A DNA stretch of 64,000 nt from Streptomyces sp. Mut1 (GTDB lineage Bacteria; Actinomycetota; Actinomycetes; Streptomycetales; Streptomycetaceae): the NCBI RefSeq assembly GCF_030719295.1, contig NZ_CP120997.1, positions 6,582,001-6,646,000 on the forward strand, in the 5' to 3' direction. Each line of letters begins with the position of its first letter. The stretch's first letter is position 1. The notes under the pieces are model-generated. The model worked only from the letters and a program-made list of their open reading frames with translations. It did not search any database and was not told where the DNA came from. Positions 43,707-56,767 of this stretch are shown in pieces. The position numbers and the translations under genes are program-made.

Positions 43707-46700
43707 GAATAACTCCTCGTTTCGTTTTCCCGCAGGCTCTTGTCCTGCAGTGCGGAGAGTTTCTCCGCGATGATTCTTCCGATGTGTGCGAGAGGTTCTT
43801 CCTCGGCCATCCGCAGATGACTCGATTCCACGGTGTGGTTCTCGACCATTCCGTCCAGGAACGGATTCCAGGTGGCGGCCAGCGCGCCTTCCGGTTCGCC
43901 GGGCCTGCGGGCCGTGAAGAAGACCGCGTCCGTCTCGGCGACGCCGGGGGTGTGCCGGGCCATGAGGGCCGCGTGGGTCTCCGAGGCGCGCAGCACGGCC
44001 CGGATCTCCTCGGTGCTGAAGCCGCCGAGCACGGGGTCCTCACGGCGTACGCGCTCCACCGCCGCCGGCAGGTCCTCCTCGGGGAGTGTCCCGGAGGCCG
44101 GCCGCTCCTCGGGCGGCAGGACCGACACGCTGCCCGGTCCGGTCTGGTGCACGTCCATCAGCGCCAGCAGCTCGACCCGCTGACCGGCCGCGCGCAGCCG
44201 TACGGCCATGGTGTGGGCGACGATCCCGCCGAAGGACCAGCCGAGCAGCCGGTAGGGGCCCCAGGGCTGGACCTGCCGGATGTGCTCCAGGTAGTCGTCG
44301 GCCATCTCCTCGACGGTGCGCGGACGGTGGCCGGGCTCACTGAGCGCGCGCGCCTGGAGGGCGTACAGCGGCTGGTCGTCGCCGAGATGGCGGGCGAGAC
44401 CGGCGTAGGACCAGCCGACCCCGGTGCCGGGGTGCACGCAGAACAGCGGGCGCCGCGCACCACGGGCGCTCAGCGGGAGCAGGACGCCCATGGCACCGGC
44501 CGTGCCGTCGTGGTCGTGCGAGCCGAGCAGCCCGGCCGGGGTGGGCGAGCGGAACAGGTCGCGGACGGACCGGTCGACGCCCAGCACCGACCGCACCCGG
44601 CTGACCAGGCGCACACCGAGCAGCGAGTGACCGCCCAGCGCGAAGAAGTTGTCGTCGAGACCGACCGCCGGCACGCCCAGGATCTCCGCGAACAGCCCGC
44701 ACAGCACCTCCTCCCGGGCATTGCGCGGCGCCCGGTGGGACACGGCCGGCCGGTCCGGCGCGGGCAGCGCCCGGCGGTCCGGCTTGCCGTTGACGGTCAG
44801 CGGCAGGGCGTCCAGGACGACGACCGCCGACGGCACCAGATGCCCGGGGAGCGCCGCACGGGCCAGGGTGAGCAGTTCCGCCTCGGTGACCGCGCTCCCG
44901 GCGCGCGGCACCACGTAACCGACGAGGCTCCGCTCGCCCGGCCGGTCCTCCCGGACCACGGCGAGGGCCTGGCCGACAGCGGGGTGGGCGGCGAGCGCGT
45001 GCTCCACCTCGCCGGGCTCGATCCGCACACCGCGCAGCTTGATCTGCCCGTCCGCCCTTCCCAGGAACCGCAGTTCGCCCCCGGGCGTCCACACCGCACG
45101 GTCGCCCGTGCGGTACATGCGGCTGCCGTCCGCCTCGAACGGGTCGGGCACGAACCGTTCGGCGGTCAGGTCGGGGCGCCCGATGTAGCCGCGCGCCACG
45201 TGCGAGCCGGCGATGTACAGCTCGCCGGGCACCCCCGGGGCGACGGGCCGCAGCGCCTCGTCCAGGACGTGGCTGCGGGTGTTGTCCATCGGCCGGCCCA
45301 GATGCAGCCCCGCTCCGTCCAGGGCGCTCCGGCCGCCGGTGAGCCACTGGTTGTGGGAGGCGAACGTCGTCTCGGTGGGGCCGTAGGAGTGGACCAGGAC
45401 GGTGTCCGGGCAGTGCGTCAGGACCCGTTGGGCGGCGGCGGGTGCGGCGACGTCGCCGCCCGTCCACACCTCGCGCAGCAGCCGGAGCGTGTCCAGCGCC
45501 TCGTCGGCCATCACATGGAACAGGCCCACGGTGAAGTAGGCGGCGGTGACGCCGTGCTCCCGGACCGTACGGCCGGTCTCGGCGAGGTCGGTGCCGTCGC
45601 CCGGCATGATCACCAGGCTGCCGCCGTTCAGGAGCGGCACCCACATCTCGAAGACGGACGCGTCGAACCCGGTCGCGGAGTGGACCAGCATCCGCCGGGG
45701 ACCGCCCGCCGCCGTGTCGCGGTCGGCGGCGAGTTCCGTCACGTTGCGGTGGGTGACGCCGACACCCTTGGGGCGCCCGGTCGACCCGGACGTGAACATC
45801 ACGTACATCAGGTCGTCCCCGCCTGCCGCCACGTCCGCGTCCCCCGCCGTCGCGGCCCGCTGGGCGGGCGCGTCGACCAGGAGGACCGGCGGGCCCCCAG
45901 GCCGTGCCGCCGCCTGTGCGTGCCCGGCGACCGTGGCGACGAGCCGTGCCCCCGCGTCCTCGGTCATCAGCCGGACGCGGGCCGCGGGCAGCGCCGGGTC
46001 CAGCGGAAGGTAGGCGGCGCCGCACTTGAGGACGGCTAGCGCCGTCACCACCAGCCCCACCCCGCGCTCCAGCAGCACCCCCACGGTGTCGCCCCGGCGC
46101 ACCCCCGCCGCTCGCAGCCGGGCGGCCAGCGCGCCGGCACGGGCGTCGAGTTCGCCGTAGCCGACGGTCTCCCCGTCGGTGATCAGGGCGGGCAGTTCCG
46201 GGGTGAGCGCGGCCCGGCGGGCGATGGCCTCGTGGACGGTGGCCCGGTCGCGCGTCACGGTCGCCGTGTCGTTGTACTCCGCGACCAGCCGGAACCGTTC
46301 ACCGTCGGTGAGCAGGTCCACCGCGCCGATCCGTACCCCCGGGTCGGCCGCGGCGGCGCGCAGCAACCGCTCGATGTGCGCGGCGAGCAGGGCGGCCGTC
46401 CCGGTGTCGAACAGGTCGGTGGCGTATTCGAGTCCGCCCGCCAGACCGGCCGGCCGCCCCGCCTCGTCCAGCCGCTCCGTCAGGGCGAGGGTGAGGTCGA
46501 ACTTGGTGGACAGGGACTCCAGGGGGGCCGGCTCGGCGCGCAGCACCGGCCCTTCGGCGGCGGGCGCGGTGTAGTCGTGGTGGAGCTGTACGACGAACTG
46601 GGCCAGCGGGTGGTGGGCGGTGGAGCGGACCGGGTTGAGGTGTTCGACGATCCGGTCGAAGGGCAGGCCCTGGTGGGCGTAGGCGGCGAGGTCGGTGTCG

Positions 46701-49700
46701 CGTACCCGTTCCAGCAGCTCGGTGAACGCCGGGTCGCCGGAGGTGTCGGTGCGCAGGACGAGCGTGTTGACGAAGAAGCCGACCAGATCGCTCAGGGCCT
46801 CGTCGTCGCGGCCCGCCGTCATGGTCGCCAGCGGCAGATCGGTGCCGGCGCCGTGCCGGGTGAGGACGGCGGCCAGGGCGGCCTGCACCACCATGAGCAG
46901 CGTGGCACCGCTGCGCCGGGCCAGCTCCTCCAGCGCCCGGTGGGTGGCGGCGTCGACGGTGAGCGGCGCGTGGCCGCCGCGGTGGGTGGCCTCGGCGGGG
47001 CGCGGCCGGGCGGCGGGCAGTTCGAGGACGGGCGGGGCGCCGGCGAGAGCCCGCTCCCAGAAGGCCAGGTGGTCCCGCGCCGCCGGTCCGTCCAGCAGCT
47101 CCCGCTGCCACAGCGTGTAGTCGGCGTACTGGACGGGAAGCGGCCGCCACCCCGGTACGCGGCCCTCGGCGCGGGCGGCGTAGGCGGTGGTGAGGTCGGC
47201 CAGGAGCGGACCGGTCGACCAGCCGTCGGCGGCGATGTGGTGGACGAGCAGGACGAGCATCTGGCCGCCGCCGTCGTCCGGGGTGAGCAGGGCCGCCCGC
47301 AGCGGGATCTCCTCGGCCAGGTCGAAGACATGACCGGCGGCCGACGCCACGGCGGCCCGGAACCCCTCGGCCGGCACGGTGCGGACATCGAGCACGGGCC
47401 GCGCGGCGGCCAGGACCTCCTGGTGCGGCTCCCCGTCGACCGACCGGTAGCGGGTACGCAGCACCTCGTGGCGCGACGCCAGGTCGGCGAGCGCGCGGGC
47501 GAGGACATCGGCGTCCAGGGGCACGGCCGGGCGCAGCACCAGCGGGATGTTGTAGGAGGCGCTGGGCCCTTCGAGCGCGTCGATGAACCAGAGCCGGCGC
47601 TGCGCGAAGGAGAGCGGGAGCCGGTCGGGCCGGTCGGTGCGGGCGGTGAGCGCGGGCGGCGCACCGGGGTCCGCGCCCTCGGCGGCCCGTGCGTCCGCGA
47701 TGCGGCGGGCGAGGGCGGCCGGGGTCGGGGCGAGCAGCAGATCGCGCACATGGACGTCGGCCCCCAGGCGGGCCCGGATGCGGTTGGCGAGGCGCACCCC
47801 GCTCATGGAGTGCCCGCCGATCGTGAAGAACCCCTCGTGCGGGCCGACCCGGTCGATGCCCAGGATCTCCGCGAACATCTCCCGCAGGGTGTCGACGTGC
47901 TCCGCGTCCGCCCCGTCCCCGGTGGGTGCGGCCGCCCCGGCGTCGGCGGCCTGCCGGGCGGCGAGAGCCGCGGTGCGCGTACGCCGCTCGTCCAGGGACC
48001 CGCGCTCGTCGGCCCCGAGCAGCGCCGTGTCGGTGACGGGTGCGGCGGGCCGGTCGGCGGCCGTCCGCAGGGCCCGTTCCAGGGCGCCCAGGAGAAGGCG
48101 CGCGGTCTCCTCGTCGAGGACGTCGCGCGCGTACTCCAGACCGAGTTCCAGACCGGCGGGGGTGCCGTCGGCCTCCCGGTGCTCCACGCACGCGGCCGTG
48201 AGGTCGAACTTGGTCGTCGCGGGGGCGTCCGCCGTGAACCGGCCGGTCAGGCCGCCGAAGGCGAAGGGGGCGCCGGCGGGGGCGGCGGTGCGCAGCGTGA
48301 GCATCGTCTGGAAGAGCGGGTGCACCCCGGGCGTGCGCGGCGGGTTCAGGTGCTCCACCAGGAGGTCGAAGGGGAGGCCCTGGTGGGTGTAGGCGGCGAG
48401 GTCGGTGTCGCGTACCCGTTCCAGCAGCTCGGTGAACGCCGGGTCGCCGGAGGTGTCGGTCGGCAGGACCAGGGTGTTGACGAAGAACCCGACCAGGGCG
48501 CCGAGCGCTTCGTCGTCCCGGCCCGCCACCGGGGTCCCGAGGGCCACCCGGTCCCCGCAGCCTGCCGCGCGCAGGGCCAGCGCGAGGGCCGCCTGAAGGA
48601 CCATCAGCATGCTCGCGCCGTGTGCGTCGGCGAGCCGGGCCAGGCGGGTGTGCGCCGCCGGCCCGAGGCGGGTGGTGACCAGGCCGCCGCGGTGGTCCGG
48701 CACGGCGGGACGGGGGCGGTCCAGCGGCAGGTCGGTGACCGGGGGCAGCCCGGCGAGCGCGTCGCGCCAGTGGGCGAGGCCGTGCGAGACCGCCGCTTCC
48801 GGGTCGTCAAAGGTGCCGAGGACCTCGTTCTGCCAGAGGGTGTAGTCGGCGTACTGGACGGGAAGCGGCTCCTGCTCGGGCGTACGGCCGTCGGCACGGG
48901 CGGCGTAGGCGGCGGCCAGGTCGTTCATCAGCGGGGCCAGGGACCAGCCGTCGCCCGCCACATGGTGGAGCAGCACCGCCAGCACGGCCGCCGGACCGTC
49001 ACCCGCCTCGCCCTCGGGCACGAACAGCGCGACCCGCAGCGGAAGTTCCCGCGACAGGTCGAAGGTCTCGGCCGTGAACTCCGCCACCCGGTCCCGCAGT
49101 TCAGCGACCGGGCACCCGACGGTCCGGGCGCGCACCACGGTCGGGGCCAGGACGTGCTGGTAGGGCTCCTCCTCCGGGGCGAGGAAGACCGTACGCAGCA
49201 CCTCGTGGCGCTCCACGAGGTCGGTGACGGCGGCGGCCAGCGCCGCACGGTCCGGCACACCGTCCAGCTCCAGCACGATCGGCATGTTGTACGCGCAGGA
49301 CGGGCCGTCGAGCTGGTCGAGCAGCCACAGCCGCCGCTGCGCGTGGGAGAGCGGCACCCGGTCGTCGGCGGGCAGCGGCTCCTCGTGGACGACCGGCAGG
49401 CGCGGGTCGGTGGTCCGCAGCGCCTTGCGGTTGATCTTCCCGGAGCTGGTACGGGGCAGGGCGGCGACGATGCCGACAGCGGCCGGCACAGCGGCGGCGG
49501 GCATGCGCTCGCGGACCAGGGCGCGCAGTTCCTCGGCGCCGACACCGCCCTCGGTGACGACGAACGCGACGAGCCGTTTGACGCCGTCGGGGTCCGGCTG
49601 GGCGACGACGGCGGCCTCGCGGACCTTGGGGTGACCGGACAGGACGGAGTCGACGGCGGCCGGGTCGATGCGCTGCCCGCCGATCTTCACCTCGTCGTCG

Positions 49701-50851
49701 AGCCGGCCGTGGTAGAGGATCTGCCGGTCCCCGCCGATCTCCACCAGGTCCCCGGTGCGGTAGGCGCGCTCGCCGTCGAGCTCCGTGAAGCGGCGGGCGT
49801 TCAGCTCCGGGTTGTTCAGGTAGCCCCGGGACAGGCCGCCGCCGAGCAGCCACAGCTCACCGGAGACCACGGCGGCGCGGACCCCGGGCAGCGGCCGGCC
49901 GATGGGGACGGGCCCCCCGGCGTGGCGGGTGAGGTCGGCGACCGTGGCGACCACCGTGGTCTCGGTCGGCCCGTACGCGTTGAGCAGCCGCACCCGCTCC
50001 CCGGTCAGCTCCCGCCACTGGGCGACCCGCTCGGGCAGCGCCGCCTCCCCGTAGATGATCACCGTGTCCAGGCAGTCGGGCAGCCGGACCGAGCCGGTGG
50101 TCAGGACGTGGACCAGCTCGTGCCAGTAGGCGGCCGGCAGGTCGAGCAGGGTGATCCCGTGGCGTGCGCAGCCGGCGAGCAGATCGCGTACGTCCAGCAT
50201 GTCGTCCGTGCGCAGGACCAGGGTGCCGCCGGCGCCGAGGGTGGCGAACACCTCCTGCACGCTGGCGTCGAAGTGCAGCGGCGAGAACTGCAGGACACGG
50301 GAGTCGGGGCCGATGCCGTACGCGGGGGTGGCGCCCGCGATGAAGTGCGCGAGCGAGTCGTGGGCGACGACCACGCCGTTGGGGGTGCCGGTCGACCCGG
50401 ACGTGTAGATGACGTAGGCGGCGCCGGCCGGTGCGCCGGGGCCGGGCAGGACGAGTTCGCCGCCGCGGGCCACCTCGGCGGGCGTGGGCGCCAGGTCGCC
50501 GCAGCCCGCCTTGAGGATGGCCTCGTTCCGGGCGTCGGGGGCCTGGATGTCGAGCGGAAGGTAGGCGGCACCCGTGGCGAGGACGGCGAGGAGACCGACG
50601 ACGGCGTCGATCCCGCGCGGCCGGTGCAGGGCCACCAGGCGCCCCGGTGCGGCCCCTTCGGCGGCCAGCGCGCGGGCCCGCTCCCGCACGGCGCCGGCGA
50701 GCCCGCCGTACGTCAGGCGGGTGTCGTCGTGGACCAGGGCAACCGCGTCGGGCCGGGTACGCGCCTGGTGGGCGATGAGATCGAGCACCGGAGGGGCGGG
50801 CGAGGGAGAGGGACCGCCGTCCAGCAGGTCTTCCGTTCCGATGGGGGGCAT
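43703..50851 (-). CDS. NRPS-D: A-C-T-C-A-T-TE termination synthetase
   Basis: 2382 aa. Domains by residue: A1 about 22-480, C about 498-930 (HHVAGDG), T with Ser near 1013 (GGHSM), C about 1080-1500 (HHIAADG), A2 about 1550-2025, T with Ser near 2074 (GGHSL), thioesterase about 2110-2375 (GWSFGG near 2204). A1 runs straight into the C domain: no carrier domain follows it, and its A3 loop reads GTPNG where PKG is usual. By eye against GrsA, A1 gives DAQDIYAVV and A2 DAFYWGSFA; neither is a code I can assign. The thioesterase releases or cyclises the product. The two C domains share an 86-bp stretch with one mismatch (46665-46750, 48375-48460). Confidence 0.95.
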   Translation of the reverse strand: MPPIGTEDLLDGGPSPSPAPPVLDLIAHQARTRPDAVALVHDDTRLTYGGLAGAVRERARALAAEGAAPGRLVALHRPRGIDAVVGLLAVLATGAAYLPLDIQAPDARNEAILKAGCGDLAPTPAEVARGGELVLPGPGAPAGAAYVIYTSGSTGTPNGVVVAHDSLAHFIAGATPAYGIGPDSRVLQFSPLHFDASVQEVFATLGAGGTLVLRTDDMLDVRDLLAGCARHGITLLDLPAAYWHELVHVLTTGSVRLPDCLDTVIIYGEAALPERVAQWRELTGERVRLLNAYGPTETTVVATVADLTRHAGGPVPIGRPLPGVRAAVVSGELWLLGGGLSRGYLNNPELNARRFTELDGERAYRTGDLVEIGGDRQILYHGRLDDEVKIGGQRIDPAAVDSVLSGHPKVREAAVVAQPDPDGVKRLVAFVVTEGGVGAEELRALVRERMPAAAVPAAVGIVAALPRTSSGKINRKALRTTDPRLPVVHEEPLPADDRVPLSHAQRRLWLLDQLDGPSCAYNMPIVLELDGVPDRAALAAAVTDLVERHEVLRTVFLAPEEEPYQHVLAPTVVRARTVGCPVAELRDRVAEFTAETFDLSRELPLRVALFVPEGEAGDGPAAVLAVLLHHVAGDGWSLAPLMNDLAAAYAARADGRTPEQEPLPVQYADYTLWQNEVLGTFDDPEAAVSHGLAHWRDALAGLPPVTDLPLDRPRPAVPDHRGGLVTTRLGPAAHTRLARLADAHGASMLMVLQAALALALRAAGCGDRVALGTPVAGRDDEALGALVGFFVNTLVLPTDTSGDPAFTELLERVRDTDLAAYTHQGLPFDLLVEHLNPPRTPGVHPLFQTMLTLRTAAPAGAPFAFGGLTGRFTADAPATTKFDLTAACVEHREADGTPAGLELGLEYARDVLDEETARLLLGALERALRTAADRPAAPVTDTALLGADERGSLDERRTRTAALAARQAADAGAAAPTGDGADAEHVDTLREMFAEILGIDRVGPHEGFFTIGGHSMSGVRLANRIRARLGADVHVRDLLLAPTPAALARRIADARAAEGADPGAPPALTARTDRPDRLPLSFAQRRLWFIDALEGPSASYNIPLVLRPAVPLDADVLARALADLASRHEVLRTRYRSVDGEPHQEVLAAARPVLDVRTVPAEGFRAAVASAAGHVFDLAEEIPLRAALLTPDDGGGQMLVLLVHHIAADGWSTGPLLADLTTAYAARAEGRVPGWRPLPVQYADYTLWQRELLDGPAARDHLAFWERALAGAPPVLELPAARPRPAEATHRGGHAPLTVDAATHRALEELARRSGATLLMVVQAALAAVLTRHGAGTDLPLATMTAGRDDEALSDLVGFFVNTLVLRTDTSGDPAFTELLERVRDTDLAAYAHQGLPFDRIVEHLNPVRSTAHHPLAQFVVQLHHDYTAPAAEGPVLRAEPAPLESLSTKFDLTLALTERLDEAGRPAGLAGGLEYATDLFDTGTAALLAAHIERLLRAAAADPGVRIGAVDLLTDGERFRLVAEYNDTATVTRDRATVHEAIARRAALTPELPALITDGETVGYGELDARAGALAARLRAAGVRRGDTVGVLLERGVGLVVTALAVLKCGAAYLPLDPALPAARVRLMTEDAGARLVATVAGHAQAAARPGGPPVLLVDAPAQRAATAGDADVAAGGDDLMYVMFTSGSTGRPKGVGVTHRNVTELAADRDTAAGGPRRMLVHSATGFDASVFEMWVPLLNGGSLVIMPGDGTDLAETGRTVREHGVTAAYFTVGLFHVMADEALDTLRLLREVWTGGDVAAPAAAQRVLTHCPDTVLVHSYGPTETTFASHNQWLTGGRSALDGAGLHLGRPMDNTRSHVLDEALRPVAPGVPGELYIAGSHVARGYIGRPDLTAERFVPDPFEADGSRMYRTGDRAVWTPGGELRFLGRADGQIKLRGVRIEPGEVEHALAAHPAVGQALAVVREDRPGERSLVGYVVPRAGSAVTEAELLTLARAALPGHLVPSAVVVLDALPLTVNGKPDRRALPAPDRPAVSHRAPRNAREEVLCGLFAEILGVPAVGLDDNFFALGGHSLLGVRLVSRVRSVLGVDRSVRDLFRSPTPAGLLGSHDHDGTAGAMGVLLPLSARGARRPLFCVHPGTGVGWSYAGLARHLGDDQPLYALQARALSEPGHRPRTVEEMADDYLEHIRQVQPWGPYRLLGWSFGGIVAHTMAVRLRAAGQRVELLALMDVHQTGPGSVSVLPPEERPASGTLPEEDLPAAVERVRREDPVLGGFSTEEIRAVLRASETHAALMARHTPGVAETDAVFFTARRPGEPEGALAATWNPFLDGMVENHTVESSHLRMAEEEPLAHIGRIIAEKLSALQDKSLRENETRSYS

Positions 50852-50870
50852 CCTGGGCTTTCCTTCTGTC

Positions 50871-50907
50871 GAGGCGAGAGACCGGGGCGAACGGTTCCTC
50901 TCGCCTC
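50871..50907 (-). promoter_or_regulatory. Hairpin in the NRPS-D leader
   Basis: GAGGCGAGAG (50871-50880) pairs with CTCTCGCCTC (50898-50907), with an inner ACCG/CGGT pairing. It ends 3 bases before the ribosome site AGAAGGAAAG of NRPS-D. As RNA it could stall or modulate translation; as DNA it could be an operator. It is not followed by a T run, so it is unlikely to be a terminator. Confidence 0.5.
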
Positions 50908-50977
50908 CGTGCCTTCACGCTAGGGGCCCAGGACCTCCCCCCACGGCAGTCGGCCCGGCAGCTCCGAGCGGCAGAAA

Positions 50978-51011
50978 GCGGGGGCGCGGAGCTGCCGCTC
51001 CGCGCCCCCGC
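50978..51011 (-). terminator. Hairpin terminator between NRPS-C and NRPS-D
   Basis: A perfect 15-bp stem (50978-50992 with 50997-51011) and 4-base loop, 18 bases after the NRPS-C stop and followed on the minus strand by TTTC. It implies at least partial termination, so NRPS-D probably has its own promoter in 50908-50977; a TAGCGT hexamer near 50920 is a weak -10 candidate. Confidence 0.7.
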
Positions 51012-51029
51012 CCCCCGTCAGCCCCGCCG

Positions 51030-54000
51030 TCAGCCCCGGCGGGCGCCCGCCCGGGTGCGGCGGCGCAGCTTCGGTGCCGGCCCGGCGCTCTCCGGCTCGA
51101 TCCCGTCGGCGACGGCACCGGCCAGACGCTGCGAGAGGGTGGCCGCCGTCGGATTGCGGAACACGTCGCGCAGGGTGAGGTCCTGCCCGAACTCGCTGCG
51201 GATGCGGTTCAGCAACCGCACCGCCAGCAGCGAATGGCCCCCGGACTTGAAGAAGTTGTCGTCCGCCCCGATGTCCCGGCCGCCCAGCACATCGCGGAAG
51301 AGACCCAGCAGCCGGCCATCGGTACCCGGCCTCGGCGCGGGCGCGTCCTCCTCCGGAAGGACGGCCGGGTCCTCGCCGGGTCCCGGCAGCCAGGCCGTCC
51401 GCACCACCCGGGCCGGCGCCAGGTACTCGGGGAGCCGCTCGGCCGCCCAGGCGCGCAGCGCGCTCTCGGCGGGCGGCGTGCCCGGGGCGCAGGTGACGAG
51501 GGCGAGCAGCCGTCCTTCGCGGACGAGGGCGCGCGCGCCGGTCACCGCCGGGTGCCGGGTCAGGACGCCCTCGACATGGCCGGGCTCGACCGGGTAGCCG
51601 TTGACGGTCTGCGTGGCGACGGGCCGCAGAGCGCCGTCCGCGTCCCGGTAGGCGCGCCGCCCCGTGGCCCGCAGCCCGCCGCCGGCGGCCGGCTCGTGCA
51701 CCTCGCCCGGCACGCGGACGGGGGTGCGGCGCCCCTGTGCGTCGAGGACGGCCTCCCGGCCGCCGTCACCGGACGCGGCCGGACCCAACCGCAGCGCGGA
51801 GAGCGGTGCTTCGGGGTCGGCGGCGAACGCGTCGAGGGTCTCGGCGAGGCGCCGCGTCAGCAGGCGGGCGGTGTCCGCGTCGTACAGCGCGGTGGCGTAC
51901 TCCAGGACGCCCCGCAGCCCGGTCCGCGACCCGTCGGGGCCGACGGTCTCGGTGAGCGCGAAGGTGAGGTCCGACTTGGCGCCGGCGCCCCGGAAGGCCA
52001 GCGGCTCGCCGTCCAGCGCCGACGGGGCGGCCGACGCCCCGCCCGCCTCCGCCGCGTGCACCTGGAGCATCACCTGCACGAGCGGGGCGTGCGCGGTCGA
52101 CCGGTGCGGGCTCAGGTGCTCGACCAGCCGGTCGAACGGCAGGTCCTGGTGGCTGTACGCGGCCAGGCCCGTGTCGCGGACCCGGCGCACCAGCTCCGTG
52201 AAGGCGGGGTCGCCCGAGGTGTCGGTGCGCAGCACCAGCGTGTTGACGAAGAACCCGACGAGCGGATGCAGCGCCTCGTCGGCCCGGCCGGCGACCGTGG
52301 TCCCGATCGCCAGGTCGTCGCCCGCGCCGTGCCGGCTGAGCAGGGCGGCGAGCGCGGCCTGCACCACCATGAACAGGGTGACCCCGCCGCGCCGCGCACA
52401 CCCCAGCAGCGCCCGGTGGGTCTCGGCGCTCACCTCGAACGGGGCGAGCGCGCCCCGGCCGTCCGGCTCGGGGCCGCGCGGCCGGTCGGTGGGCAGCGCG
52501 AGCAGCGGCGGCATCCCGTCGAGCGCGGTGCGCCAGTACGCGAGCTGCTCGGCGGCGACGCCCTGCTCACCGTCGAGCAGTTCGTGCTGCCAGAGGGTGT
52601 AGTCGGCGTACTGGACGGGAAGCGGCTGCCACCCGGGGGCCCGGCCCTCGGCGCGGGCCGCGTAGGCGGCGGCGAGATCGGCGAGGAGGCAGCCGGTGGA
52701 CCAGCCGTCCCCGGCGATGTGGTGCACCAGCAGGACCATCACCTGGTCGCCGCCGCTGTCCTCCAGGAGCCAGGCCCGGAAGGGGATCTCGGCGGCGAGG
52801 TCGAAGACATGACCGGCCGCCGCGTCCACGGCGGCGCGCAACTCCTCCGGCCCGTCCGTCCGCACCATCTCCAGCACCGGCTCGGCGTGACCGAGCACCT
52901 CCTGGTACGGCTCCCCGTCCGCCGACCTGTGCAGCGTGCGCAGCACCTCGTGCCGGCGTACGACATCGCCGAGGGCGGCGGCGAAGGCGGCCCGGCCGAC
53001 CGGGCGGCGCAGCCGGGTCACCACCGGGATGTTGTAGGTGGCGCTCGGACCTTCCAACTGGCCTACGAACCAGAGCCGTTGCTGCGCCGCGGAGAGCGGG
53101 AGCCGGGTCGGCCGCAGGGCGGCGGGCACCGGACGCAGCGGCGGCCGTACGGCCGCTTCGCCCTGCTCGTCCAGCCGGCGCAGCAGCCGGGCCGGGGTGG
53201 GGGCCAGGAAGACATCGCGGATGGCGGCCTGGACGCCCAGCGCCTTGCGGATGCGGTTGGTGAGCTTCCCGGCGAGCAGGGAGTGCCCGCCCAGCTTGAA
53301 GAAGCTGTCGTCGGGCCCCGCCTCGTCGCGCCCCAGGACCTCGGCGAACAGGCCGCGAAGGATCTCCTCGCGGGGATCGGCCGCCGAGCGGGTGCGCGCG
53401 TCCTTGCCGTCCCGCGGATCGCCCGGGGTGGCGGCGCTCCGCTGCTCGGCCCGGGTCAGGGCCTCGTGGCGGCGGTCGAGGGCCTCGCGTTCCGAGGCGG
53501 AGAGCAGACCGGTCCGGCTCAGCGGTGTGCCGGCCGGCTGCTCGGCGTAGGCGGTCAACGCCCGTTGGAACAGGGCGAGGAGCAGGTGCGCGGTCTCCTC
53601 GTCGTACAGGTCGGTCGCGTACTGGAGGCCGAGCAGTATCCCGTCGGGTTCGCCGTCGGGGCGGTACGTCTCGGCACAGTTGAAGCTGAGGTCGAACTTG
53701 GCGGTGGCCAGGTCCGCGGCGTCCAGGGTGCCGGATACGGCACCGAGCCGGCAGGTGGTGTCCTGTGCGGTCTGCGTGGTCAGCATCACCTGGAAGAAGG
53801 GGTGCAGTCCGAGCGACCGTTCCGGGTCGAGATCCTCGACCAGCAGGTCGAACGGCAGGTCCTCGTGGGACATGGCGGCCAGGTCCCGTTCGCGGACCTG
53901 GTCCAGGAGCGTGCCGAGGTCCGGGTCGGCGGACAGATCGGCGCGCAGCGCGAGGGAGTTGACGAAGAATCCGACGAGGTCGTGCAGATCCTCCTCGGGC

Positions 54001-54830
54001 CGGCCCGCGACCGGCGTCCCCACCACCACGTCCGCCTGCGCCCCGGCCGCCCGCAGGGCGGCACAGAGGGCCGCCCGCGCGGTCATGAAGAACGTGGCGC
54101 GGTGGGCGCGGGCGGTGCCGGCGAGCGCCTTGTGGGCGTCGGCACCGAGGCGGGTGGTGACCAGGGCGCCCCGGTGGCTGGGCTCGACGGGGCGCGGGCG
54201 GTCGGCGGGCAGCCGGGTCGCGGCCGGTACGCCGTCCAGCGCCGCCCGCCAGTGGGCGAGCTGTTCATGGGCCGTGCTGTCGGGATCGCCGGGGTCTCCG
54301 AGCATGTCCCGCTGCCACAGCGCGTAGTCCGCGTACTGGACGGGCAGTGGTTCCCATCCGGGGGCGCGGCCCTCGGTCCGGGCCCGGTAGGCCCGGTCGA
54401 GGTCGTTGAGCAGGCAGCCGACGGACCAGCCGTCGGTGGCGATGTGGTGCACGAGCAGGACCAGCACGGCGGTCCCGTCGCCCACGGTGAACAACCGGGC
54501 CCGCAGCGGCAGGTCACGGGTGACGTCGAAGGGGTGGCGCACGAAGGCGGTGACCCGCGCGTCCACCTCGTCGCCGGGGGCGCACTCCTCGGTCTCCAGC
54601 CGCACGCCGGGATCGCCGACGATGTGCTGGTACGGCTCCCCGTCCACGGACCGGTAGACCGTACGGAGCACCTCGTGGCGCTCCACCACGTCACGCACCG
54701 CCGCCTCCAGGGCCGGCCGGTCGGGCATCGCGTCGAGCCGCAGCACGACGGGCGCGTTGTAGGCGGCCGACGCGCCTTCGAGGCGGTTCAGGAACCACAG
54801 CCGGTGCTGCGCGTACGAGAGGGGGATCAC
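51030..54830 (-). CDS. NRPS-C: C-T-C-(A remnant)-T, no complete A domain
   Basis: 1266 aa. C1 about residues 2-430 (HHIATDG near 128), T1 with Ser near 515 (GGHSL), C2 about 578-1010 (HHIAGDG near 704), then about 140 residues (1030-1167) that keep only the end of an A domain (NGYPVEPGHVEGVLTRHP and LPEYLAPARVV), then T2 with Ser near 1199. Motifs A1-A7 and the A10 lysine are missing, so neither module can activate its own amino acid. Both C domains look active. GTG at 54830 with GAGGAG upstream. No epimerase or thioesterase. Loading must come in trans. Confidence 0.94.
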   Translation of the reverse strand: MIPLSYAQHRLWFLNRLEGASAAYNAPVVLRLDAMPDRPALEAAVRDVVERHEVLRTVYRSVDGEPYQHIVGDPGVRLETEECAPGDEVDARVTAFVRHPFDVTRDLPLRARLFTVGDGTAVLVLLVHHIATDGWSVGCLLNDLDRAYRARTEGRAPGWEPLPVQYADYALWQRDMLGDPGDPDSTAHEQLAHWRAALDGVPAATRLPADRPRPVEPSHRGALVTTRLGADAHKALAGTARAHRATFFMTARAALCAALRAAGAQADVVVGTPVAGRPEEDLHDLVGFFVNSLALRADLSADPDLGTLLDQVRERDLAAMSHEDLPFDLLVEDLDPERSLGLHPFFQVMLTTQTAQDTTCRLGAVSGTLDAADLATAKFDLSFNCAETYRPDGEPDGILLGLQYATDLYDEETAHLLLALFQRALTAYAEQPAGTPLSRTGLLSASEREALDRRHEALTRAEQRSAATPGDPRDGKDARTRSAADPREEILRGLFAEVLGRDEAGPDDSFFKLGGHSLLAGKLTNRIRKALGVQAAIRDVFLAPTPARLLRRLDEQGEAAVRPPLRPVPAALRPTRLPLSAAQQRLWFVGQLEGPSATYNIPVVTRLRRPVGRAAFAAALGDVVRRHEVLRTLHRSADGEPYQEVLGHAEPVLEMVRTDGPEELRAAVDAAAGHVFDLAAEIPFRAWLLEDSGGDQVMVLLVHHIAGDGWSTGCLLADLAAAYAARAEGRAPGWQPLPVQYADYTLWQHELLDGEQGVAAEQLAYWRTALDGMPPLLALPTDRPRGPEPDGRGALAPFEVSAETHRALLGCARRGGVTLFMVVQAALAALLSRHGAGDDLAIGTTVAGRADEALHPLVGFFVNTLVLRTDTSGDPAFTELVRRVRDTGLAAYSHQDLPFDRLVEHLSPHRSTAHAPLVQVMLQVHAAEAGGASAAPSALDGEPLAFRGAGAKSDLTFALTETVGPDGSRTGLRGVLEYATALYDADTARLLTRRLAETLDAFAADPEAPLSALRLGPAASGDGGREAVLDAQGRRTPVRVPGEVHEPAAGGGLRATGRRAYRDADGALRPVATQTVNGYPVEPGHVEGVLTRHPAVTGARALVREGRLLALVTCAPGTPPAESALRAWAAERLPEYLAPARVVRTAWLPGPGEDPAVLPEEDAPAPRPGTDGRLLGLFRDVLGGRDIGADDNFFKSGGHSLLAVRLLNRIRSEFGQDLTLRDVFRNPTAATLSQRLAGAVADGIEPESAGPAPKLRRRTRAGARRG

Positions 54831-54898
54831 GGTTGCTGCTCCTCGGGAAGGACGGGGGCGGGCGGGTCAACGGGCCGGTGGCGGGGGCCGGGCGCGGC

Positions 54899-56763
<1,865 letters not shown>

Positions 56764-56767
<4 letters not shown>

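Noticed and set aside
46665..48460. 86-bp near-identical stretch in two C domains of NRPS-D as a mobile or regulatory repeat
   Set aside because: It encodes a conserved C-domain segment in frame in both places; local gene conversion or codon constraint explains it.
46232..50923. Very long plus-strand open frame (1563 codons) opposite NRPS-D, and a similar one at 50574-54968
   Set aside because: They mirror conserved NRPS domains on the other strand, have repetitive Gly/Arg/Val-rich translations and no motif. Such frames are expected opposite high-GC genes.
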